Positions 1 through 7,653 of a stretch of DNA of 37,390 nucleotides are shown here, piece by piece. Positions within the stretch are counted from its first letter, which is position 1; each line of letters starts with the position of its first letter. A program made the position numbers and the translations under genes. This DNA is from Bacteroidaceae bacterium (lineage in GTDB: Bacteria; Bacteroidota; Bacteroidia; Bacteroidales; Bacteroidaceae). A model generated the notes under the pieces. The model had not been told where the DNA came from and searched no databases. It saw only the letters and a program-made list of their open reading frames with translations. The DNA is taken from assembly GCA_900770665.1 (NCBI GenBank), contig CAAGKZ010000002.1, positions 1 to 37,390 of the forward strand, read 5' to 3'.

Positions 1-1
1 A

Positions 2-1720
2 AAGGATTACTATGCAATTATCAACAACTGTAACATCTATCTTGCACGTGTTGATACAACACTTGAGAAGAACAATGTAAAGTTGATGCTTCCCGAATAT
101 GTAGCAGTGAAGAGTGTACGAGCATGGACATATCTGCAGCTTGTCATCAACTATAACAATGTTCCTTACTTCACAGAGCCTATACTCACACATAGTGATG
201 CCGAGGCTGTCATGAACCAGCCGATGCTCACACGTGATGAGGTGGTGAACAAGCTTATTGCAGACATTCTTCCTTATGAGAACCCATCGGTATATCCAAT
301 GCCGGCATGGGGTACCTCTGGTAAAGTGCTTAAGTTCGGTTATGGAACCAACGGTACCGATGTTGAAACAAAACAACTCTTTGTTCCCATAAGAATGTTG
401 CTTGGTGAACTCTATCTTTGGAAGGGTGATTACAAGAACGCAGCCCGTTTCTTCTACTCTCAGATTGCCGGCACAGGTACAAATGAGACTGCGAAGAAAT
501 ACTCAGACCGTGGTCATAAGGCAAGCTATGGTAGCGAAGGCGGAAAGAGCTTCAACAACTCATATTTGGGCATGTTTGCAGCAAAGACATACAGCAACAA
601 CAGTGCGAACTTCTTTACAATCATACCATTTGCCAATACTGACCTTGATGGTACAACATCGGATCTTGCAGCTGTATTCTCTCCACATGGCGAAGTCGGT
701 GCCGCTCAGGTAGTAGCGTCTCCCGGTATCCAGTCTTTGTCCGAACGTCAGGTATATTGTTTCCTCAAAGACCCCGAGGATAAGAAGGAAGACCCTGAGT
801 ACAGCCAGTTCTATGAGTATCCCGGTGACTTGCGTCTGAAGGCTACCACCTATTCACAGCGTGGTACTGACGAAGCAAAGACCGAGTACAAGAACATTAT
901 CGGTAAGTTCAATTTTGAGGATGGAAGTCTTGGTATGGATGCTGAGTTCACTTCAAACATTAAGACAACTTTCCTCATCCTTCAGCGTAAGGAGCTTGCA
1001 TATCTCCGTTTTGCCGAGGCACTTGTTGGCTTGGCGCGTACCGAGGAGTATGAAGGCGCAATGGAGCTTGCAATGACTGTGCTCAAGGTTGGTGTAAAGA
1101 GCAACTATCGCCTCTTGAAGAACCCTGTATATGCCGAGCGTGTAAAGGTTGATGCAGACGGTGATACACTCTATAACTACATCATAGAGAACAAGGACAC
1201 AGTTGATATTCTACCAAGAATGGAGAAATACCTTGCTTCTTGTACAGACTCTATTGTATATAACTTTACTGCTGCTGAGTTTGAGACAAACGAAGGTATC
1301 CACTCACGTGGTAGCGGTTACAGCGAGCGCAATGAGTACTATGCATTGAACGATACATGTATCGCACGTTACTTGGGTGTGACAGAGGTTGAGAACAAGG
1401 TTGAAACCATACTCCGCCCAATTACCCGTGAGGATTCTCTCAATTACATGGCCGACCTTGTGCTTGATGAGCTTGCTCTTGAACTTGCTTGGGAGGGTAC
1501 TCGTTTCGGTGACCTCATCCGCTTTGCAAAGGCAATGGGTGACAATGACGTGCTTGCTAAGCGTATCGCAGGTCGTGCACACAAGAATAACGTTACATAT
1601 CGCAGCAACGAGTATCAGATGGATACTGAGTTGTACGGCAAGATGTCTAACGAGGCAAACTGGTATCTGCCACTTCCGGCAGGTGTGGTTGAGCCCGAAG
1701 AGATTCCTGCAGGAGAATAA
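2..1720 (+). CDS. SusD/RagB-family outer-membrane glycan-binding lipoprotein, 5' truncated by window edge
   Basis: The reading frame is open from base 2 and gives 572 residues before TAA at 1718-1720; the start and lipoprotein signal lie outside the window. Early residues (YYAIINNCNIYLARVD) and the C-terminal stretch LALELAWEGTRFGDLIRFAKA are typical of SusD/RagB proteins, whose TPR-like helical fold binds oligosaccharides at the cell surface and caps a SusC TonB-dependent transporter. The visible length is close to a full SusD, so probably only the N-terminal tens of residues are missing. A SusC partner would be expected upstream, outside the window. The gene is followed directly by a strong intrinsic terminator, so it is likely the last gene of its operon. 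The substrate cannot be told from this sequence. Confidence 0.92.
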   Translation, partial: KDYYAIINNCNIYLARVDTTLEKNNVKLMLPEYVAVKSVRAWTYLQLVINYNNVPYFTEPILTHSDAEAVMNQPMLTRDEVVNKLIADILPYENPSVYPMPAWGTSGKVLKFGYGTNGTDVETKQLFVPIRMLLGELYLWKGDYKNAARFFYSQIAGTGTNETAKKYSDRGHKASYGSEGGKSFNNSYLGMFAAKTYSNNSANFFTIIPFANTDLDGTTSDLAAVFSPHGEVGAAQVVASPGIQSLSERQVYCFLKDPEDKKEDPEYSQFYEYPGDLRLKATTYSQRGTDEAKTEYKNIIGKFNFEDGSLGMDAEFTSNIKTTFLILQRKELAYLRFAEALVGLARTEEYEGAMELAMTVLKVGVKSNYRLLKNPVYAERVKVDADGDTLYNYIIENKDTVDILPRMEKYLASCTDSIVYNFTAAEFETNEGIHSRGSGYSERNEYYALNDTCIARYLGVTEVENKVETILRPITREDSLNYMADLVLDELALELAWEGTRFGDLIRFAKAMGDNDVLAKRIAGRAHKNNVTYRSNEYQMDTELYGKMSNEANWYLPLPAGVVEPEEIPAGE

Positions 1721-1734
1721 CAATTAAACTGACA

Positions 1735-1766
1735 ACAAACCGGGGCTGAGCTCCGGTTTGTTTTTT
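1735..1766 (+). terminator. Intrinsic terminator after the SusD-like gene
   Basis: A 9-bp stem, ACAAACCGG paired with CCGGTTTGT around a GC-rich loop, is followed at once by a run of T residues. It lies 15 bases after the SusD stop codon. Confidence 0.85.
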
Positions 1767-1881
1767 AAAAGGCATGATGTCATTCTCGTAAGGAAGTTGT
1801 GTCAGATGAAATGCCTACACCGTAGATGAATAATTCTAAAAGTGAAACGATTTCAGAATTAAAGTAATTTAACAAAATGTA

Positions 1882-1913
1882 TTGTTGCTTTTTAATTAAA
1901 TGTGTTAAATTTG
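1882..1913 (+). promoter_or_regulatory. Bacteroidetes-type promoter for rubredoxin
   Basis: The -7 element TAAATTTG (1906-1913) matches TAnnTTTG exactly. TTGTTG at 1882-1887 supplies a -33 element 18-21 bases upstream. The leader to the rubredoxin start is about 80 bases. The rest of the 1771-1999 interval holds only weak inverted repeats (AATTCT 1832-1837 with AGAATT 1855-1860). Confidence 0.65.
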
Positions 1914-1999
1914 CAACAGAAACAATGACCGGTGCCTTGGAAAAACTGTGCGCGAACATTTGTTTCCCCAAGTTTGTTTAATATTAAAATCACATAATT

Positions 2000-2161
2000 A
2001 TGAAAAAGTATATCTGTACAGTATGTCAGTGGGTATATGACCCCGAGATTGGTGATCCCGAGCAGGGAATTGAACCTGGTGTTGCATTCGAGAATCTCCC
2101 CGATGACTATGTCTGCCCCTTGTGTGGCGTAGGCAAGGATGAGTTCGAGGTAGAGGAGTGA
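2000..2161 (+). CDS. Rubredoxin (53 aa)
   Basis: This small one-electron carrier binds a single iron through four cysteines. The protein shows both canonical knuckles, CTVC (Cys6, Cys9) and CPLC (Cys39, Cys42), with the family's YDPEIGDPEQGI and FENLPDDYVCP stretches between them. Its length is normal for a rubredoxin. It stands alone on the plus strand with its own promoter and a hairpin terminator shared with the convergent gene. In anaerobic Bacteroidales rubredoxins donate electrons in oxygen and peroxide detoxification (for example to rubrerythrin); no partner oxidoreductase is adjacent, so the exact partner is unknown. Confidence 0.96.
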   Translation: MKKYICTVCQWVYDPEIGDPEQGIEPGVAFENLPDDYVCPLCGVGKDEFEVEE

Positions 2162-2177
2162 TTGACAGCTCAAATAT

Positions 2178-2205
2178 AAAAGAGGTTTCTACAGAAACCT
2201 CTTTT
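2178..2205. terminator. Bidirectional terminator between rubredoxin and the 186-aa protein gene
   Basis: AAAGAGGTTTC pairs with GAAACCTCTTT across a short loop. T-rich flanks exist on both strands, fitting two convergent transcripts. Confidence 0.75.
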
Positions 2206-2275
2206 GTGTTATATACCTTATTCCTCACCAAGTCATTCCTTACCATCGGGCATAGTTGCTGTGCTACAAGCTTCT

Positions 2276-2836
2276 CTAAGTGTCTATTCTTTCGAACCTG
2301 ATGCCCGATTTCTTACCGCATACGTATGCTACCGGCTGTCGGTTGTCCTGAATCAGGTTGTCTATGTATAGAGGCTCTCCTTCAATGAGAAGGTTGCATT
2401 GGAATGTATCTCCTGCCTTTATACGGGTGTTGATGGAATTGTGTACGCTGAAGGTCTGCTCTCCCATGTAGGTGACTTCGCATACACGGTCGGGGTGCCA
2501 GGTAAGCCGCACTTTGTCGCCGGCTTTCAGCTCTTCCAATACATTCAGTTTGCGCGACATAACAGGTGAGCTCTGCTTCTCGTGAGCGTAGGTGGCGGCG
2601 TTCTCCTTGTAATCGTCGTAGCTCCGGTAACCGATAAATCTTGCCAATATGTCCATTGTACCTTGGCGGTTTTGTACCCCTTCGTCAAGATATTTCCACA
2701 CCCTTTTCAAGGTTGTTGCGCTGATATACACGTGTAAACGGTTATATATGCTTTCATGTAGTATGTCAAAATCCTTTGGTGTCCTGAGCTCCCAGCCTAA
2801 GGCTTGCTCAATGTCATTACAGAGTTGTTCTTTCAT
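2276..2836 (-). CDS. Hypothetical protein with HTH-like N-terminal domain (186 aa), coupled to kinase
   Basis: Residues about 20-78 (ISATTLKRVWKYLDEG, then TMDILARFIGYRSYDDYKE) resemble an N-terminal helical module common in Bacteroidetes regulatory and hypothetical proteins, which I read as HTH-like. Residues about 95-186 look beta-rich and have no motif I recognise. The ATG overlaps the last 20 bases of the upstream kinase gene, so translation is probably coupled and the two proteins may act together, for instance as kinase and substrate or effector. That link rests on gene order only. No signal peptide or membrane segment is visible. Confidence 0.72.
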   Translation of the reverse strand: MKEQLCNDIEQALGWELRTPKDFDILHESIYNRLHVYISATTLKRVWKYLDEGVQNRQGTMDILARFIGYRSYDDYKENAATYAHEKQSSPVMSRKLNVLEELKAGDKVRLTWHPDRVCEVTYMGEQTFSVHNSINTRIKAGDTFQCNLLIEGEPLYIDNLIQDNRQPVAYVCGKKSGIRFERIDT

Positions 2837-3974
2837 TGAATGTTGAATGTTTTTCTTGTAATTTGTTATACCATGTTTTTCTTCGCTCGTCGCAATGTGT
2901 CTTTAAGGTGTTGATGATTTCATACATCTCTGCATTGGTGAATGAAGGGCGTATGGAGTCGAAATATTTTTTTGTGAAGCTGTCCACGTCCCAGTAATGC
3001 TCATTGTAGTAGGTGTAGATATTCCTTAAATTTGTACATGTGTCTATCATCTCTTCCATGGCGATTGTTTCAAAAACCAGGTCTACACTCCTTATTCCCT
3101 CTTCAATGGCTTCGTTTATGCTGTTACGTTTCTCTTCCTGTTGTTGGAACTTTATTGTCTGTAAACCCAACCCGGCTGCCAGTGAGAGTATCAATACAAT
3201 GGCGAAGCTTGTGAGTATCCTTTGTTCCCTTTTGCTCCTGCTCTGCAGTTCCTTTAGCAGTAGATTGACATCTTGATAGCGTGCGTTTATGGGGAGAAAG
3301 CATTTGTTGATGACTGTGCGGTAGCGGCGTTCGGGCAGGAGCTGCTGAAGTATGACTCCCAGACTGTAGATGTCGTTCCTTATGTCAGGTACATTGTCGG
3401 TAGCTTGTTCCGGTGAAGTGTATCCGGGTGTCCCGGCAGGCTGTTTCAGAATTGCTATGTGGTCATTGTCGGCCAGCCCGAAGTCTATCAGTTTCAGATG
3501 TTCGCCATTGCGTGTAATCATTATATTCCCGGGCTTCAGGTCACGGTGTACTACGCCGGCGGAGTGTATGTATTCCGTTGCCTTCAGCAGTTCCAAAGCC
3601 AGACTGTATCTCTTTTCCTTGCTTTGTTTTAGCCCCAACCATTTATCCAGTCTCACCCCGTCAATGTACTCCATTACGATGCACATTCCCAATCCCTCAA
3701 CTTGTTCTATACCTACTGTCTGAACAGTGTAGGGGGATTGCATGCGCATTAGGATTTCCAGTTCCTTGCGCATCATCTGCCGGTAAAGTTGCTGTTCCCT
3801 CTTTTCCGGTTGGATGGCTTTCAGCATCCACCATCTACCATACCTTTTAGCTTTCGCCAATATATTGTGTCCGCTACGGAATAGCACCTCAATCTGAGTG
3901 AAATTGCGACTAATCCCCTCGAAATCATTTACCTGATATCCCGAAACAGACGAATCATAATCCTGTGTGTTCAT
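2817..3974 (-). CDS. Membrane-anchored Hanks-type Ser/Thr protein kinase (385 aa)
   Basis: The cytoplasmic kinase domain (about 25-240) has the ATP-binding lysine in WMLKAI (Lys52), the helix-C glutamate in RKELEIL, the catalytic loop HRDLKPGN (143-150, Asp145), the DFG magnesium loop (164-166), an SPE version of APE (187-189) and the structural Asp in NDIYSLG. All key residues are kept, so it should be active. A single membrane helix (about 253-271) follows, then about 110 residues predicted to be outside the cytoplasm with no recognised ligand-binding fold (no PASTA). The glycine-rich loop is poor (FRSGHN). It overlaps the downstream 186-aa gene by 20 bases. Signal and target are unknown. 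Confidence 0.93.
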   Translation of the reverse strand: MNTQDYDSSVSGYQVNDFEGISRNFTQIEVLFRSGHNILAKAKRYGRWWMLKAIQPEKREQQLYRQMMRKELEILMRMQSPYTVQTVGIEQVEGLGMCIVMEYIDGVRLDKWLGLKQSKEKRYSLALELLKATEYIHSAGVVHRDLKPGNIMITRNGEHLKLIDFGLADNDHIAILKQPAGTPGYTSPEQATDNVPDIRNDIYSLGVILQQLLPERRYRTVINKCFLPINARYQDVNLLLKELQSRSKREQRILTSFAIVLILSLAAGLGLQTIKFQQQEEKRNSINEAIEEGIRSVDLVFETIAMEEMIDTCTNLRNIYTYYNEHYWDVDSFTKKYFDSIRPSFTNAEMYEIINTLKTHCDERRKTWYNKLQEKHSTFNERTTL

Positions 3975-3995
3975 ATTTTACTCCTGATTACCATG

Positions 3996-4003
3996 CAAAG
4001 ATA
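3996..4003 (-). promoter_or_regulatory. -7 element upstream of the kinase gene
   Basis: Read on the minus strand this is TATCTTTG, an exact TAnnTTTG match 22 bases before the kinase ATG. No convincing -33 TTTG is seen at the usual distance. Confidence 0.5.
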
Positions 4004-4078
4004 GTACTTTAATTACTCTAATACGGATAAAATGTCTGCGAAAAGCATAACAATAACAAAAGGACTGAAATGGACTAA

Positions 4079-4107
4079 TTGCAAATGTGGGTATATGGAT
4101 AAATTTG
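4079..4107 (+). promoter_or_regulatory. Bacteroidetes-type promoter for the Lcl-like lipoprotein
   Basis: TTG (4079-4081), 18 bases, then TAAATTTG (4100-4107), an exact match to TAnnTTTG. The leader to the ATG at 4244 is about 130 bases and AT-rich, long enough for leader regulation, although no riboswitch was recognised. Confidence 0.65.
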
Positions 4108-4243
4108 CAACAAATAGTTGGGGGGTGATGTGATGATTGCTTACAAAACAATATTATTCAGAACATAATTATCTCTTTTCAAGAGATGTACAACTAAAAA
4201 TACTTTTAAATCTTTAATAATTAACTTTTAAAATCTAAACATT

Positions 4244-4831
4244 ATGAAAAGGATTTTTTATTTCCTGATGGCGTTTGTAGCCATTGTGCTGAGTTCATGT
4301 GGTGACAAAAAGGCGGCTCCTGCTCCAGCTGATGAAGGTTACAAGGTCGGTGACTATTACTGCGACAGCGTAAAGGAGGGTATTGTGTTTGAAGTTTATG
4401 ATGGCGGAAAACACGGCAAGATTGTAAGTCTTGACGAGGGTACAGCTAAGTGGGCTGTGAGAGCACTGGCTCACAGAGCTACCGATGCAACATCGTCCAA
4501 TAACGGTATGGTCAATTTGAATGAGATAAAGAATTTGTCCAACTGGGAAACAAACTATCCTGCTTTTGCCTGGTGTGCATCGTTGGGTGATGGCTGGTAT
4601 CTGCCGTCAAGGGATGAATTGCTACTTATTTATGAGAATAGAGTTGCTGTAAACAATGGTTTGGTTGAAAAAGGCCGCAGCAAGATGTCACAAACATTCC
4701 ATTGGTCATCAAGTGAAATGGAGAATGAGCGTGCATGGGGATGTGGATTCAGCGATGACGGCTGGCTCGGTGGTAGCGGATATGATGAAAAGCATATGAA
4801 CGAATCGTTACGTGCAGTGTGTGCATTCTGA
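4244..4831 (+). CDS. Exported lipoprotein with Lcl/DUF1566-like domain (195 aa)
   Basis: A basic start and hydrophobic stretch end in the lipobox LSSC, giving lipidated Cys19. The mature part carries the pattern typical of DUF1566/Lcl C-terminal (C-type-lectin-like) domains: DGWYLPSRDELLLIY (116-130), FHWSSSEMENERAW (152-165), and a C-terminal LRAVCAF. Such domains occur in surface proteins of Bacteroidetes and in Legionella Lcl, where they can bind glycans; no ligand is implied here. It has its own promoter and is followed by a perfect hairpin, then by the MORN-repeat protein in the same direction. Both genes are AT-rich compared with the housekeeping genes around them. Confidence 0.82.
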   Translation: MKRIFYFLMAFVAIVLSSCGDKKAAPAPADEGYKVGDYYCDSVKEGIVFEVYDGGKHGKIVSLDEGTAKWAVRALAHRATDATSSNNGMVNLNEIKNLSNWETNYPAFAWCASLGDGWYLPSRDELLLIYENRVAVNNGLVEKGRSKMSQTFHWSSSEMENERAWGCGFSDDGWLGGSGYDEKHMNESLRAVCAF

Positions 4832-4846
4832 TTTGAAACTGAAAAT

Positions 4847-4881
4847 ATGAAAGATGGTTCGCCGCGCGAACCATCTTTCAT
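4847..4881. terminator. Perfect inverted repeat between the Lcl-like and MORN genes
   Basis: ATGAAAGATGGTTCG pairs perfectly with its complement at 4867-4881. It is placed like a terminator (17 bases after the stop codon), but no T-run follows, so it may instead be an mRNA-stabilising or partial terminator. Confidence 0.55.
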
Positions 4882-4943
4882 CCTGCGTAATGACAGGGAA
4901 ACATAAACGGTTTCTTTATTATAACCCTTAAATCTTGAATATT

Positions 4944-7586
4944 GTGAAAAACAAATTATTTTTAACATGCATTATATCAACTTTCATTGTGACATGCACT
5001 TTTGCACAGCAACAAAAAGCAAAAGAGGTGTTTGGTGCTACAGTGAAAGAGTTATTTGCCGGTGATTACACCTATCAGTTCGTCAAACAAGAGAATGGCA
5101 AAGATTTAAAAGTTGGTCCATTTGAAATGAATGCCGCAATAAATGATAAGTATAATAATTACAAGACATTCTGGGAACTGACTGTAACGGGAAAATATAA
5201 CCTCAAAGGTAATTATTCAAAGGGCAATCTTCATGGAGCAGTGACCATGAATGCAAATTTGCTCGTAAGTGCAACGAATGGAGACAAAGAAAGCTATAAA
5301 TCCTCATTCAGTGGCAATTTCAAAAATGGAGTTCCCGATGGAAATTTCAATGTGAATCATGTTGGCAACAAAGTAAATGTCAATTACAAGAATGGCGTTT
5401 TGGTTGGTGCTTATTATGTAAAAGGATGGGGAAGTGATGGCGTGCCTTTTACAACATCCGGTACATTGAATTCTGAAGGCAAACCTACCGGAACATGGAA
5501 ATTCGAAAATTTGCACAGCCAAGAAATTACTTTCTCAAACGGAGTGGTGGTGAATCGTTCCGACTATGATGCCGATTTGCGTACAAAAGCTAAATCTTAC
5601 GCATCGGGCTCAATCTCGAAAGAGAAACTCTTGGCAGAGAAGATTTGTGTAAGAATGGATAGTCTTGTGCTGGGATATGATGCCACCGTCAATATTTTAC
5701 ACGATGGTATTGATTGGGAAAAAATAGGAGGCTACGATTTCTCAAATCCCAATGTTGTGAAATATTACTATCTTGACAGGCTCCCGACCTTGTCATCTGC
5801 CGGATATGAGAAACTGAAAAAAGGCGTACTTGAGTATATTAAAGTAGGAGGGAATACGTATGATCTTACAAAAGATTATATTTCTGAAGAAACAAGAGTA
5901 ATGCTTGAGTCTTATAGTAAGACCAAAAATCTCTGCTTTGATGAGGGTGCCGGATTATATTTTATGTCAATCCATAAGAGGGATTATTTTAGTGGATTTT
6001 GTGTAGGTTATCCCGACTGGAGTAATTATATAGAGTCTATCTACCTTCTGCCGGAACAGGAAGAAGAGTTGCAGAGACTGGTACATGAGGCAAGGCTTGA
6101 GAACCTTGATAAAATCCCGATTACAGATTTGCAATACGTAGTGAATGAAGGATGTGAATATCGGATTAAAGAAGATTTTATACCTTGTAAATTTGATCAA
6201 AATATAATTGTCTTTGAGTGTGTTGTCCATAGGCCTCAAAGTGTCAGGGGTAAGGATGACGTTCTCTATTTTAGCAGAGATACTTTTGAAGACTATTTTA
6301 TAAGCAATGGTTATGGTAAGACCATTTTGGATATATCACCAGAGGGGCGTAAAGAAATAATTAAAAACAAGATAGAGGTAAGCTATATTTCTAATGCAGA
6401 AAATTGGTTCAACAACTATATTCTTAATAAACCATATAGTGATTTGGCTACATTTAATGAAACAAGAAATATTCCGGCAGAATCATCTTCTTTATTCCCG
6501 ATTATATCATATAAAACATTAGGCGTTGAACAAACAGAACAAGATGAATATATAGTAAAAGCACGTGTTGATGTGCCTGTTCCAGAAGTAACGACATTGC
6601 GTTCAATATTTTCTTCTGCAGACAAATCTGAACCTCAAGCATATAATACGTATGATATCACAGTGTTCTTTAGTGGTATAAGAGTTAGTCTTGCGACTTT
6701 TGTGGAAAGCAATTTTGTTAAAGTTAAAAATGACTATGATATAATTGCAGAGCTTGATGAACAAATAAAAGTAAACGATGACAAGATTAAAAGTTTTTCA
6801 AAAACAACTTTTAAATCTAATTATTCTGCATATAAAACTCACGTACAGGGTCGAGTGTTGATTATAGATCACCAAGATTTACAGGCCTCAATAAAGGCAA
6901 GAAAAAATGAAATAGCAATTCAGGAAAGAGTGTTTGAATTTGTTGATCTTATTGAAAGAATTCAGAAAGGTGATGCAGAAGTAACTTCAAAATGTGAAGA
7001 ATACAAGGATGTGTTAAAAGCATATTCGGCTTATGCAGCAACAAGGGATTTGTCTTGGAATCCAAACTGGAGCCTTGAAAAGATGGAAGGGTTTTTAACA
7101 GTGCAAAGAGGGGTTTTTGATTTTGTTGACAAACTTAATGAGATTAATTCCGGTGACAATGAGGTTAAAACCAAAAGTGTAGATAAGAAAGATGTACTCA
7201 AGGCTTACTCTGCATACGTTAAAACGCGCGATTTGAGCTGGAATAAGGATTGGAGCCTCGAAAAACTTGATGGATATGTTGCTGTGCAGAAAACGTGTCT
7301 GGAGTTTCTTGACTTGCGTGAAATTATTATGAGTAACGATGTGAAAATAAAAAGTCTAAAGTCTGCAGCTCCAAATATTTTTAAGGCATACATCAATTAT
7401 AGTTCTAAATGCGATATCACCTGGAAACCCGATGTGGATTTTGAAACAGTAAATTCATTGATAGATATTCAGGAGAAATATTTGAAAGCAGTTGATAGAC
7501 AAGATATTTCCAAGATAGATAAAAATATCAAGAAACAAAAGATGACCGATATTGTCAAAATACTTGATTTGGAAGAACTAAAGTAA
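4944..7586 (+). CDS. Exported MORN-like protein with three 61-residue C-terminal repeats (880 aa)
   Basis: I place the start at the GTG at 4944, which gives a clean signal peptide (LFLTCIISTFIVTCTFA, cleavage near residue 21). A TTG at 4935 in the same frame would only add three residues. Residues about 80-200 contain degenerate MORN-like beta-hairpin units (FSGNFKNGVPDGNF, VNYKNGVLVGAYY, SGTLNSEGKPTGTWKF). The middle part is unrecognised. Residues 666-726, 727-787 and 788-848 are three tandem repeats with motifs VLKAYSAY, TRDLSWN and WSLEK; a further weak unit may precede them. The gene is AT-rich. It ends in a strong convergent terminator. Function unknown; probably periplasmic or outer-membrane associated. 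Confidence 0.85.
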   Translation: MKNKLFLTCIISTFIVTCTFAQQQKAKEVFGATVKELFAGDYTYQFVKQENGKDLKVGPFEMNAAINDKYNNYKTFWELTVTGKYNLKGNYSKGNLHGAVTMNANLLVSATNGDKESYKSSFSGNFKNGVPDGNFNVNHVGNKVNVNYKNGVLVGAYYVKGWGSDGVPFTTSGTLNSEGKPTGTWKFENLHSQEITFSNGVVVNRSDYDADLRTKAKSYASGSISKEKLLAEKICVRMDSLVLGYDATVNILHDGIDWEKIGGYDFSNPNVVKYYYLDRLPTLSSAGYEKLKKGVLEYIKVGGNTYDLTKDYISEETRVMLESYSKTKNLCFDEGAGLYFMSIHKRDYFSGFCVGYPDWSNYIESIYLLPEQEEELQRLVHEARLENLDKIPITDLQYVVNEGCEYRIKEDFIPCKFDQNIIVFECVVHRPQSVRGKDDVLYFSRDTFEDYFISNGYGKTILDISPEGRKEIIKNKIEVSYISNAENWFNNYILNKPYSDLATFNETRNIPAESSSLFPIISYKTLGVEQTEQDEYIVKARVDVPVPEVTTLRSIFSSADKSEPQAYNTYDITVFFSGIRVSLATFVESNFVKVKNDYDIIAELDEQIKVNDDKIKSFSKTTFKSNYSAYKTHVQGRVLIIDHQDLQASIKARKNEIAIQERVFEFVDLIERIQKGDAEVTSKCEEYKDVLKAYSAYAATRDLSWNPNWSLEKMEGFLTVQRGVFDFVDKLNEINSGDNEVKTKSVDKKDVLKAYSAYVKTRDLSWNKDWSLEKLDGYVAVQKTCLEFLDLREIIMSNDVKIKSLKSAAPNIFKAYINYSSKCDITWKPDVDFETVNSLIDIQEKYLKAVDRQDISKIDKNIKKQKMTDIVKILDLEELK
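6939..7487 (+). repeat. Three tandem 183-bp coding repeats
   Basis: Units begin at 6939, 7122 and 7305, exactly 183 bases apart. Units 1 and 2 are closely alike at protein level (DVLKAYSAY, TRDLSWN, WSLEK, VQ). Unit 3 is more diverged (IFKAYINY, CDITWKP). Confidence 0.85.
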
Positions 7587-7611
7587 GCAGGAGTCTGCTA
7601 TAAATGTTAAC

Positions 7612-7652
7612 ATGATATTGGGGTTCCGGTTTTGCCGGAACCCCAATATCAT
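7612..7652. terminator. Bidirectional terminator between MORN protein and ygiQ
   Basis: An 18-bp perfect stem (7612-7629 with 7635-7652) closes a 5-base loop and sits between two convergent genes, one base before the ygiQ stop codon. Confidence 0.8.
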
Positions 7653-7653
7653 T

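Noticed and set aside
1771..1815. Possible remnant of the GTCATTCTGAGCGAAG repeat family (TGTCATTCTCGTAAGGAAG)
   Set aside because: Only the first few bases match well and no paired end is present; could be chance.
4935..4943. TTG start for the MORN-like protein
   Set aside because: GTG at 4944 gives a compact signal peptide with a basic start; the extra three residues add nothing recognisable. The choice is not certain.
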